Source: Euzebya rosea
Lineage (GTDB): Bacteria; Actinomycetota; Nitriliruptoria; Euzebyales; Euzebyaceae
Direction of reading: 5' to 3'
Assembly (NCBI RefSeq): GCF_003073135.1
Contig: NZ_PGDQ01000002.1
Location: 124,001-188,000, forward strand
Length of the DNA: 64,000 bases
In this document: in pieces, positions 8,779-16,418 of the stretch
Layout of the letters: each line of letters begins with the position of its first letter
How positions within the stretch are numbered: the first letter of the stretch is position 1
The notes under the pieces: model-generated
The model's input: only the letters and a program-made list of their open reading frames with translations
Database searches by the model: none
Told to the model about the DNA's origin: nothing
Translations under genes and position numbers: made by a program

Positions 8779-9591
8779 GTGACCGATGCGTTGAAGACCC
8801 TCCTCCTCGGGGGTGCCCTCACCGTGGTCGGATGGGTGCTGGTCACCACCGGGGTGGTGCAGCTGTCGATGCCGGACCTCGGGCTGCCCTCCCTGCCGCG
8901 CGACGTGGTCGTGCAGGAACGGGTCCTCGGCCCCAAGCACCCGGCGACGATCACGCGGGTCGAGCCCATCGCCCTGGACTGCCGTGCACGCGTGCATGCG
9001 GCCGTCTCGGTGGAAGGCACCCGTGAGCACTCCCTCGCCGGAGTCGTCTACCGCACCGACACGGTGTCCCTCGACGCCGTCGGTGACGTGGACACCTGCG
9101 TCGACGCCGGTGCCGTCACCATCGGCCGGGGCGAGGACGGCACCCTGACCGTCACGGTGCCGGGCGAGGCCATCCGTTTCGTCCGCCCCAGGGTGGACAT
9201 GGTGGCCAGCGCCACCGGGGTCGACTGGGACAAGGGGTTCCTCGGTGAGCTCACCGACCTGCTGCCCGGCGTCGACGACGGCGACGACATGATCGCCGCT
9301 GCCTTCGCCTACGCCCAGCAGGTCGTCGGCGGCCGTGCCTGCATGGAGGAGGCCTTCGCCGTGACCAGCCAGGCGCTGGAGCAGGCCTACGCCGACCAGC
9401 TGCTCGCCCAGGGCCTGGACCCCGCCATGGTCACCGTCGAGATCGGCGAACCCGACTTCGACCAACACCTGCCCTTCGAGGGCACCAGCTCGCTGGCGCT
9501 CCGTGTGGACGACGACATCCGTTGCACGCTGTCGCCGGACGCACACGCGGGCGCCAGCCCTTCGTGGGAAGACCTCGTCCGCGAGGTCTGA
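8779..9591 (+). CDS. membrane-anchored protein of unknown function
   Basis: A 270-aa protein with one N-terminal hydrophobic segment (residues ~8-30) and an otherwise soluble, acidic body presumably outside the membrane. It has three or four cysteines in spaced pairs (DCRARVH, DTCVDAG, RACMEE, IRCTLS) that could form disulfides. The GTG start at 8779 follows GAAGGA. I do not recognise the family with confidence; the overall design (membrane anchor, beta-rich middle, helical end) loosely recalls DUF4230 proteins. Its transcription converges on the envelope-stress-like operon. Confidence 0.7.
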   Translation: MTDALKTLLLGGALTVVGWVLVTTGVVQLSMPDLGLPSLPRDVVVQERVLGPKHPATITRVEPIALDCRARVHAAVSVEGTREHSLAGVVYRTDTVSLDAVGDVDTCVDAGAVTIGRGEDGTLTVTVPGEAIRFVRPRVDMVASATGVDWDKGFLGELTDLLPGVDDGDDMIAAAFAYAQQVVGGRACMEEAFAVTSQALEQAYADQLLAQGLDPAMVTVEIGEPDFDQHLPFEGTSSLALRVDDDIRCTLSPDAHAGASPSWEDLVREV

Positions 9592-9598
9592 CACGGGG

Positions 9599-9642
9599 GG
9601 ACGGCCGCGGGTTCCTTTCCCCTGTGGGGCTCGCGGCCGTCC
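9599..9642. terminator. bidirectional hairpin between convergent genes
   Basis: GGACGGCCGCG at 9599-9609 is the exact reverse complement of CGCGGCCGTCC at 9632-9642. It sits between the stop codons of convergent genes at 9591 and 9695, so it can serve both strands. Confidence 0.6.
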
Positions 9643-9694
9643 TGCGGTCGGCACCCCTGCCCGGGTGCACGGTGCTCGAGGGCGCCCGCAGCCC

Positions 9695-10315
9695 TCAGGC
9701 GGTGCCGGCCTGTGGTGTCCCGCCCTCGTCCGGGTCGGGGGTGTCCGTCGGGTCGCGAGTCACCCAGTCCGGGGCCCAGCTGCCCCCCGAGGCCTCGCTG
9801 CCCAGTCCGTCGAGGCGCTCGAGCTCCTCCCGTGCCTGCGCGGCGAAGTGGATCCGTTCGGTGACGTCGGCCAACGCCCGGTCGGTGGCCGTGGACCCCA
9901 GCGCAACCTGGCCGATGATCGCCCCGGCCGCCTGCTCGACGGCCGTCACGGCCTGCTCGGCCTGCGCCAGCGCCGGCCCCTTCGCGGTGGCCGGCAGGTG
10001 CGACGCGGCGATCAGGCGCCGGTCGATCTCCAGGGCCTGCTGCTCCAGCTCGACACGAAGCTCCAGCAGCCGCACCTCCTCGCCGGGGGCACCCGCAACC
10101 TCGCGCAGGCCACGCATCGCGGCGCCGAGGCGCCGGTGGAGCTTGGCTTCCGGGGTGTGGGCGCCGGCCCACGACGCCGGTGCCTCGCTGGCGACGCCGG
10201 GCACGATCTGTCCCTGGGCCTCGTACTGCTGCTTGCCGCTGCGCGCCAACGCCAACGCGAACGCGCCGGCACCGAGGAGCACGAGCAGGACGAGGCCCAG
10301 GAGGACGATGCTCAC
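9695..10315 (-). CDS. single-pass membrane protein with helical cytoplasmic domain
   Basis: A 206-aa protein. Residues ~2-24 form one membrane segment (MSIVLLGLVLLVLLGAGAFA). The remainder is largely helical with heptad-like stretches (EVRLLELRVELEQQALEIDR, DRALADVTERIHFAAQAREE), loosely reminiscent of LemA-type helical bundles. It is the last gene of a three-gene operon (15-bp gap from the zinc-ribbon gene), so a role in the same membrane complex is likely. No family is assigned with confidence. Confidence 0.75.
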   Translation of the reverse strand: MSIVLLGLVLLVLLGAGAFALALARSGKQQYEAQGQIVPGVASEAPASWAGAHTPEAKLHRRLGAAMRGLREVAGAPGEEVRLLELRVELEQQALEIDRRLIAASHLPATAKGPALAQAEQAVTAVEQAAGAIIGQVALGSTATDRALADVTERIHFAAQAREELERLDGLGSEASGGSWAPDWVTRDPTDTPDPDEGGTPQAGTA

Positions 10316-10330
10316 CGGCTCACCAGCTGC

Positions 10331-11539
10331 TCATCGGCCGAGGACGATCACGAGCAGGGCGATGACCGCGATGACCGCCGCGACGGTCGCGATGATCTTG
10401 ACCTTCGAGTAGGGCCGCTCGCCGACGACCTCGCCGGTCGCCCCGTTGATCATCACCTGGTAGGTCGACCCCTCGAAGGTGACCGTCAGCAGCCAGATCG
10501 GCAGCAGCAGGTGCTTGAAGGTGAGCCCGCTCCACGTCGTGGTCTGCTGGTGGATCCGCTGGTGGTCGCCACCGATGTCGCGTTCGACGGTGCGGGTGAT
10601 CTCGCTGGTCATGACCTGCTTGGCCCGCTCGAAGCACTCCTCGACGTCGTTGTCGTAGGTGCGGCTGAGGTGACCGGCCACGTACTCGGGGCTGTAGGGC
10701 TTGACCTGCTCCATGGGCCACGGTTCGAGCTGGGCGATGTAGCCCAGGTTCAGGCCGCCCTCGTTTGCCACCACGGGCACGTCGTCGAAGGTGTTGTGCA
10801 CCCGACCCGAGGCGTGGCGCCAGCGGGTCTCGGTCTCGGTGCGCTGGTCGTCGCCCTCGCCGACGGTGACGGTGTGGTCGTCACCGCGTTCGCCGCGATA
10901 GTCGGTCTCGGCCTGCGCGTCGTAGGTGAAGTAGGCGGTGTAGACCGACTCGAACGACCCGGAGCTGGAGTAGTTCTTGAACTCCGACGGGGCGAACCAG
11001 CGGCTGCTGACCCATTCGTCGAGCTTCTCCTTGGCGGCCCGCTCGTCGACCCGGAACGGCAGCACGCCGTCGACGGGAAGGCGTGCCGGGGCGTCCTGGA
11101 TGTCGTCCCGCTGGATCGGCGTGGTGCAGTAGGGACACTTCGTCGACGTCAGCGTCCCGGTGAAGGTGGTGTGACCGCCGCAGTTCTGGCAGACGACCTC
11201 CTTCTCACCGGCCACGAGGGCCTGGGCTCCCTCCCGGTTGGTGCGCAGGTCACGCAGCGCGGTGCGAAGGTCCTTCTCCTCCACCACCCCCGTGGCCTCG
11301 CGGAACGCCTGGACGTTCCCGCAGTGGGGACAGGCCAGCTCCTGCTGCCCGATGTGGAACTGCAGCTCACCGCCGCACTGGCCGCATGGATAGGTCCGGG
11401 TTGCCTGGTGGTGCTGGAGCATGGCGTTGAGCCGCTGCGGGGTGGCGGCCGACTCGGCCTCGGGCGGGGTGGCAGCCGCCTGCTGGGGGACCGGTGGCGG
11501 CCCACCGGGTCCGGGGAGCGGCGGTGGCTGGTCGTTCAT
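10331..11539 (-). CDS. zinc-ribbon membrane protein (YdjG-like)
   Basis: A 402-aa protein. A proline-rich N-terminus (~1-45) precedes two zinc ribbons: CGQCGG with CPHCGN (residues ~52-75) and CQNCGG with CPYCTT (~118-140). A long soluble domain follows, with two hydrophobic stretches near the C-terminus (FKHLLLPIWLLTVTF and KIIATVAAVIAVIALLVIVL). The design matches the TFIIB-like zinc-ribbon proteins encoded beside SPFH/PspA-type envelope-stress genes, such as Bacillus YdjG. It lies 5 bp after the SPFH gene. Stress involvement is inferred from this gene order. Confidence 0.8.
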   Translation of the reverse strand: MNDQPPPLPGPGGPPPVPQQAAATPPEAESAATPQRLNAMLQHHQATRTYPCGQCGGELQFHIGQQELACPHCGNVQAFREATGVVEEKDLRTALRDLRTNREGAQALVAGEKEVVCQNCGGHTTFTGTLTSTKCPYCTTPIQRDDIQDAPARLPVDGVLPFRVDERAAKEKLDEWVSSRWFAPSEFKNYSSSGSFESVYTAYFTYDAQAETDYRGERGDDHTVTVGEGDDQRTETETRWRHASGRVHNTFDDVPVVANEGGLNLGYIAQLEPWPMEQVKPYSPEYVAGHLSRTYDNDVEECFERAKQVMTSEITRTVERDIGGDHQRIHQQTTTWSGLTFKHLLLPIWLLTVTFEGSTYQVMINGATGEVVGERPYSKVKIIATVAAVIAVIALLVIVLGR

Positions 11540-11544
11540 CCGGC

Positions 11545-12759
11545 TCAGCCCTCGCCGTCACCGTCGGACGCTGGAGGAGCGGGGGGTGTCGGCGGCGCCG
11601 GCGGCTGGGACGGGACCGGTGGAGGTGTCTGCGCGGTGGGCAGGGGCGGCGGGGCCGCGAACAGGGCCTGGAGCGCGGGCACCTGGGCCGCGGGAGTCCA
11701 GCCGGCCATGCCGGCCGACCAGACGAGGGTCTGCCCGGTGATCTGTCCCTGGCTGGCTGCCTGCTGCAGCTGCGGGACGGTGTAGGGGCCGGCCTGCTGT
11801 CCGCCGACGTCGACGTGGAAGGACTGGGCGGCGGGCAGGGGCGGCGGGGCCGCGGCCGGCTGGCCACCCATCTGGCCGCCGAACTGGCCGGCCATCTGGT
11901 TGGCCATCGCAAGCCCCAGGCCGAGGCCCATCGCGTCGGACGCGCCGCCGCCACCACCGGGGTTGGCTGCCGCGGCCTGCATGGCGTCGGCCGAGGCGAC
12001 CTGCTGGTAGGCGTTGATGTCGCCGATGTTGCGGACGTACCCGCCGGTCTCGACACCCTTGGCCACACCACGGGTCATCGCCTGCGTGATCTCGTCGGGC
12101 AACGAGATGTTCATCGTGATGTCGTCGATGCCGAGGCCGTACTCGTCGTCGACCTTCTCCTGCACGTACTCGCGCAACTTGCCCGACAGCTCCACCTGCT
12201 TGCCCTGCAGGTCGATGGCGCCCAGCCCGGTCTCCAGCACCATGTCGGAGAAGGCCGTGGAGATCACTCGGCGCAGCAGCTCGGAGATCTCGTCGGCCTG
12301 GACCTCGGAGTCGGTGCCGATGACCTCGCGCAGGAAGATGTCGACCTCGTCGATGGACACCACGCACAAGCCGTTGGCCCGCACCTGGACCATGCCGAAG
12401 TCGGGGTCGCGCACCGTGATCGGCTGCGGCGTGCCCCAGCGCAGGTCGGTGACCGGCCGGGTGTTGATGAAGTACACCTCGCTGCGGAAGGGGCTGTTGA
12501 AGCCGTGCTTCCAGCCCTGCAGCGTCCCCAGGATGGGCAGGTTCTCCGTCGTCAGCTGGTAGGCGCCCGGCATGAACGAGTCGGCCAGCTGGCCCCGGTA
12601 GACGAACACCGCTCGCTGGCCCTCGCGGACGATCAGCTCTGCGCCGTTCTTGATCTCGTTGTTGTACCGGGGGAAGCGCCACGCCAGCGTGGAACGCGAG
12701 TCGTCGAGCCACTCGATGATGTCAACGAGTTCGCCGCGCAGCTTGTCCATCAGGCCCAT
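11545..12759 (-). CDS. SPFH-domain protein with C-terminal GYF_2 domain (YdjI-like)
   Basis: A 404-aa protein. Residues ~1-255 match the virion-core/SPFH group (TLAWRFPRYNNEIKNGAELI, VREGQRAVFVYRGQL, SEVYFINTRPV, GLGIDDITMNISLPDEITQA). A Gly/Ala-rich linker follows, then a GYF_2 module (SFHVDVGGQQAGPYTVPQLQ) around residue 315, and a proline-rich tail that may bind partner proteins. The ATG at 12759 is supported by AGAGGGA upstream. It is the first gene of the operon with the zinc-ribbon and small membrane proteins. In Bacillus the equivalent YdjI recruits a PspA homologue; no pspA is seen here. Confidence 0.87.
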   Translation of the reverse strand: MGLMDKLRGELVDIIEWLDDSRSTLAWRFPRYNNEIKNGAELIVREGQRAVFVYRGQLADSFMPGAYQLTTENLPILGTLQGWKHGFNSPFRSEVYFINTRPVTDLRWGTPQPITVRDPDFGMVQVRANGLCVVSIDEVDIFLREVIGTDSEVQADEISELLRRVISTAFSDMVLETGLGAIDLQGKQVELSGKLREYVQEKVDDEYGLGIDDITMNISLPDEITQAMTRGVAKGVETGGYVRNIGDINAYQQVASADAMQAAAANPGGGGGASDAMGLGLGLAMANQMAGQFGGQMGGQPAAAPPPLPAAQSFHVDVGGQQAGPYTVPQLQQAASQGQITGQTLVWSAGMAGWTPAAQVPALQALFAAPPPLPTAQTPPPVPSQPPAPPTPPAPPASDGDGEG

Positions 12760-13087
12760 CGGATGTGTCCCTCTGTCGTCGAATGGGTGGGGTGTCGCAA
12801 TCCCACCAGAGCGCGGACCGTCCGTCCACTCCGTGACCAATCTGTCACACCCGGGGAAGGATCCCCCCGTCCGGTCCCGTCGCAGCCGGATCGGGACGCC
12901 TCGAGAACCTTCGTGAAGTCGGGAAGGTGCCCGGCGGTTGACACGCAACAGGGTTGGTGGACCGCCGTCGCTTGGCGTCAGCGGTCGTCCTGCTCGCTGG
13001 CCGCCGCCGCGCGATCAGCACCACCCGCCGCCGCGGGGTGTGGCCCCGTGTCACACACCTCCAACGCCGTACCGAAGGAGCATGTCC

Positions 13088-14497
13088 ATGTCCGCTCGTC
13101 TCGTCCCCGGGGCCCTGCCCCATCGTCCCGCCGCACCGCGGGCCCTGACCGTCCTGGCGGTCCTCCTGCTCGCCGCTGCCCTCGTCACCACCGGCAGCCG
13201 CGCCGCCGACGCCGGCGCCAGCGACCTGCTGGACGTCGACGTCGCCGAGGCCACCGGCGACGTGCTCGCGATCGTCCATCCCGCAGACGGGGTGTCGCTC
13301 GCCGACGCCGTCACCGGCGCCGTCGACGCCGGGCTGCTGCCCGCCGGTGAGTTCCCCCACGTCGGCGTGTTCGGTGCGAGCGGCCCCGTCAGCGCGTTCA
13401 ACGCCCTCGCCGGCACCGGCCTGATCGAGCGGGTCGAGGCCAACCACCAGCTGCGCCTGTTCACCAGCTCCTCCCACATCGCCACCCGCGGACAGGCCGT
13501 GCTCGACGGTGCCGTCAACGGCACCCCCTACGACGGCTCCGGCGTCGGCGTCGCGGTCGTGGACTCCGGCCACGACGGCACCCACCCCGACCTGTCGGCC
13601 AACACCGCGGGCAACGTCAAGATCATCTTCCCGACCACCGCAGGCGTGCCCTTCCCCGACACCGACACGATCTCCGGTGGCGGCCACGGCACGCACGTGT
13701 CCGGCATCGTCATGGGTGACGGCAGCGCGAGCAACGGCCAGTACCACGGTGCGGCCCCCGGGGCCAGCCTGTACGGCATCTCCGCAGGGACCGCCATCAG
13801 CGTGCACAGCGCCCTGGGGGGCCTCGAGTGGGTCCTGGCCAACCACGACCAGGTGACGCCCGCGATCAAGGTCGTCAACAACTCCTGGGGCTCGGCCGCC
13901 GGCAGCTACAACCCCGGTGACGCCATCTCCATCGCCGTGGGCAACCTGATCGACGAAGGCGTGACCGTGGTGTTCGCCGCGGGCAACGACGGTGGCAACG
14001 GCTCGGCCCAGGCCACCAGCCCGACCTGCATCGACCCGACCCCCGGCGTGATCTGCGTCGCGTCCTACGACGACAAGGGCACCGGCACCCGGACCGGCAC
14101 CGTCTCCACCTTCTCCTCGCGTGGTCGCAGCGGCCAGGTCAACACCTACCCCGACATCTCCGCCCCCGGCACCGACATCACGTCCACCTGCCGCCTGACC
14201 CTGCCGATCTGCGCCACCGGCAGCCAGGTCTTCTCGCCGGTCAACACCTACTCGGTGCTGTCGGGCACCTCGATGGCCGCCCCGCACATCGCCGGGATCG
14301 CCGCGCAGCTGTACCAGGCCAACCCCGGCCTGACCCCCGCGCAGGTCGAGGACATCCTCGAGGACACCGCCCTGCAGTTCACCGACGGGGCGTCCTACGA
14401 GTCCGATCCGACGAACCCGACGACCACCACCTCGGTGGACAAGGGCCACGGCCTGGTCGACGTGGTCGCCGCCGTCACCGAGGCGCTGGCCCGCTGA
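13088..14497 (+). CDS. secreted S8 subtilisin-like serine protease
   Basis: A 469-aa protein with a signal peptide (hydrophobic TVLAVLLLAAALV, cut near residue 40) and a short propeptide-like region to ~125. The S8 catalytic domain has Asp159 (VAVVDSGHDGTHPD), His200 (GGGHGTHVSG), the oxyanion Asn region VVFAAGNDGG and the nucleophile Ser in SGTSMAAPHIAG. There is no C-terminal anchor. Two ATGs occur at 13082 and 13088; the second has the better spacing (7 nt) from AAGGAG. It probably degrades external protein, feeding the carboxypeptidases encoded 6-18 kb downstream. Confidence 0.93.
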   Translation: MSARLVPGALPHRPAAPRALTVLAVLLLAAALVTTGSRAADAGASDLLDVDVAEATGDVLAIVHPADGVSLADAVTGAVDAGLLPAGEFPHVGVFGASGPVSAFNALAGTGLIERVEANHQLRLFTSSSHIATRGQAVLDGAVNGTPYDGSGVGVAVVDSGHDGTHPDLSANTAGNVKIIFPTTAGVPFPDTDTISGGGHGTHVSGIVMGDGSASNGQYHGAAPGASLYGISAGTAISVHSALGGLEWVLANHDQVTPAIKVVNNSWGSAAGSYNPGDAISIAVGNLIDEGVTVVFAAGNDGGNGSAQATSPTCIDPTPGVICVASYDDKGTGTRTGTVSTFSSRGRSGQVNTYPDISAPGTDITSTCRLTLPICATGSQVFSPVNTYSVLSGTSMAAPHIAGIAAQLYQANPGLTPAQVEDILEDTALQFTDGASYESDPTNPTTTTSVDKGHGLVDVVAAVTEALAR

Positions 14498-14521
14498 CGG
14501 GACCGAACCCGGATCACCACT

Positions 14522-14566
14522 GACGCCACGACGGGCGGGACCACGCGGTCCCGCCCGTCCGGCGTC
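14522..14566. terminator. long bidirectional hairpin
   Basis: GACGGGCGGGACC at 14530-14542 pairs perfectly with GGTCCCGCCCGTC at 14547-14559 over a 4-nt loop. GACGCC (14522-14527) and GGCGTC (14561-14566) extend the stem outward. It lies between convergent stop codons at 14497 and 14588. Confidence 0.75.
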
Positions 14567-14587
14567 CGTGGCGCCACTCCGAGTCCG

Positions 14588-15475
14588 TCACCCTCCCAGG
14601 CCGTCACCTCCGATGGCGTCGAGCTCCGCGAGCAGGTCGGGCGGTATCGACATGCCCGCACCCTCGGCGTTCTCGCGCAGGTGGGTGACCGAGGAGGTGC
14701 CCGGGATCAGCAGGATGGTGGGTGACCGGTGGAGCAACCACGCCAGCGCCACGGCGATGGGCGTGGCGGCCAGTCGTGCGGCGACCGACGACAGGACGGT
14801 GGACTGCAGCGGGCTGAAGCCGCCGAGCGGGAAGAAGGGCACGTAGGCGATGCCCTCGTCCGCGAGTCGATCGACGAGCGCGTCGTCGTGGCGGTGGGCG
14901 AGGTTGTACATGTTCTGGACGCACACGACCGGTGCGATCAGGCGTGCCTCGTCGACCTGCTGGGAGGTTGCGTTGCTCAACCCGAGGTGTCGGATCAGCC
15001 CCTTCTGCTGCAGGTCGACCAGCGCGCCGAACGGCTCGGCGATCGACTCGGCCCGCGGCCCCTCGGCATCGCCCAGCCGCAGGTTGACCAGGTCGAGCAC
15101 GTCACGGCCGAGCGACTCGAGGTTCTCGTGGACCGCCCGTCGGAGGTCGTCGGGTCGCCTGGCGGGTGGCCATCCTCCTTCCGCATCACGGGTCGCGCCG
15201 ACCTTGGTCGCGACGAGCAGGTCGTCCGGATAGGGGTGCAGGGCCTCCCGGATCAGCTCGTTGGTGATGCGTGGCCCGTAGGCGTCGCTGGTGTCGATGT
15301 GGGTGATGCCCATGTCGACGGCTGCGCGCAGCACGGCCCGCGCGCCGGCCGGATCGGCGGGTGGCCCCATGACCCAGGGGCCCGCGAGCTGCATGGCGCC
15401 GTACCCGAAACGCGTGACCTCGACGTCGCCGAGGGTCCGGGTGCCGCCGGGCAGGGTGGTGGAACGTGTGTGCAA
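14588..15475 (-). CDS. aldo/keto reductase family oxidoreductase
   Basis: A 295-aa TIM-barrel AKR protein. Seen: the catalytic Asp/Tyr in THIDTSDAYGP and Lys in LLVATKVG; the position that is His in classical AKRs reads Asn in LDLVNLRLG, a variant common in bacterial AKR oxidoreductases. It ends with the NADPH-binding-like LLIPGTSSVTHLRENAE. The start is placed at TTG 15475 because GGAAGG lies 8 nt upstream; an in-frame ATG further up lacks this. It is divergent from an HxlR regulator, its likely controller. Substrate unknown. Confidence 0.88.
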   Translation of the reverse strand: MHTRSTTLPGGTRTLGDVEVTRFGYGAMQLAGPWVMGPPADPAGARAVLRAAVDMGITHIDTSDAYGPRITNELIREALHPYPDDLLVATKVGATRDAEGGWPPARRPDDLRRAVHENLESLGRDVLDLVNLRLGDAEGPRAESIAEPFGALVDLQQKGLIRHLGLSNATSQQVDEARLIAPVVCVQNMYNLAHRHDDALVDRLADEGIAYVPFFPLGGFSPLQSTVLSSVAARLAATPIAVALAWLLHRSPTILLIPGTSSVTHLRENAEGAGMSIPPDLLAELDAIGGDGLGG

Positions 15476-15509
15476 GGGTCGTGCCTTCCGTATCGGTACT
15501 CGGGGTGGC

Positions 15510-15531
15510 GTGTGCCGACCCCGAGGCACAC
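15510..15531. promoter_or_regulatory. candidate HxlR operator palindrome
   Basis: GTGTGCC at 15510-15516 and GGCACAC at 15525-15531 form a perfect 7-bp inverted repeat with an 8-bp spacer, placed in the 145-bp gap between the divergent aldo/keto reductase and HxlR genes. HxlR-family dimers bind such palindromes; this is a positional inference. Confidence 0.4.
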
Positions 15532-15620
15532 TATGGGCAGGTCACTTCCCCAGGGGAAGAAGGCACCCAGGAGTGCGTAGGGCACCTGCAGGTGCGCGGC
15601 AACGGACGCGGAGCACAACG

Positions 15621-16061
15621 ATGGCCACGACGACAGCGGCACAGCGACGAGCACAGGCCAGGGTCGACTACGACGCCTTCCTGGCCGTGTGCCCCAGCCG
15701 GCAGCTGCTGGCGAGGATCTCCGACAAGTGGGTCGGTCTGGTGCTGTGTGCGCTCGGGGGCAGCGACCCGACGATGCACGCGGCCGAGGCCGTCGAGGGA
15801 CCACGGGCCATGCGGTACTCCGAGCTGGCCCGCCGGATCGCCGGCGTCAGCCAGAAGATGTTGACCCAGACCCTTCGTGCGCTGGAACGGGACGGTCTCG
15901 TCGTGCGCACCGTCACGCCGACCGTCCCCGTCACCGTGCACTACGAGCTGACCGACCTCGGACGGTCCCTGCACCTCGTCATGCGCGACCTGAAGGGCTG
16001 GGCCGAGGCGAACATGGAGGAGGTGTTCGCCAACCGCGACGCCCATGACGCCCGGGCCTGA
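15621..16061 (+). CDS. HxlR family transcriptional regulator
   Basis: A 146-aa winged-helix protein of HxlR type: CPSRQLLARISDKWVGLVLC with the conserved Cys near the start, recognition region MRYSELARRIAGVSQKMLTQ and wing VPVTVHYELTDLGRSL. The Cys at residue ~24 is the residue that senses aldehydes or oxidants in several family members. It is divergent from the aldo/keto reductase gene, an arrangement fitting detoxification of a reactive carbonyl; inferred from context. Confidence 0.9.
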   Translation: MATTTAAQRRAQARVDYDAFLAVCPSRQLLARISDKWVGLVLCALGGSDPTMHAAEAVEGPRAMRYSELARRIAGVSQKMLTQTLRALERDGLVVRTVTPTVPVTVHYELTDLGRSLHLVMRDLKGWAEANMEEVFANRDAHDARA

Positions 16062-16109
16062 GCGGTCGGGACGCCAGTTCCTTGGCGGTCGGGGGAACGA
16101 GGCCGGGGG

Positions 16110-16418
16110 TCAGTCGGTGAACTCCTCGAGGAGCTCCTCGGGTTCGATCAGGCCGCCGGCGGCCGCCAGGGCGCCGGACAGCTGGACCGCCCGCTCGTAG
16201 ACGGCGGAGAAGTAGTGGGTGGCGATGACCTCGTGGCCGGGCAGCGGAGGCACCCCGAGGGAGTGCACGACCGCCGCGGGCTCGGAGGTGATGCGGACGT
16301 CCTGCTTGGCGGGCGGCAGCTTGTCGACCTCGCCCCAGAAGCCGACCTGCTCCTTCTTCTTGCCGCGACGGCGGCCGCGGGAGCCGCCCTTGCCGCGACG
16401 TCGTCGTGCAGCGCTCAT
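16110..16418 (-). CDS. small basic-N-terminus protein coupled to SNF2 ATPase
   Basis: A 102-aa protein. Residues 1-22 are almost entirely Arg/Lys/Gly/Ser (a likely nucleic-acid-binding tail); residues ~24-102 form a compact domain with FWGEVDKLPPAKQDVRIT and a helical acidic end (LIEPEELLEEF). Its ATG overlaps the SNF2 stop by 4 nt (ATGA), so the two are translationally coupled. I do not recognise the family; a partner of the SNF2 ATPase is the natural inference. Confidence 0.75.
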   Translation of the reverse strand: MSAARRRRGKGGSRGRRRGKKKEQVGFWGEVDKLPPAKQDVRITSEPAAVVHSLGVPPLPGHEVIATHYFSAVYERAVQLSGALAAAGGLIEPEELLEEFTD

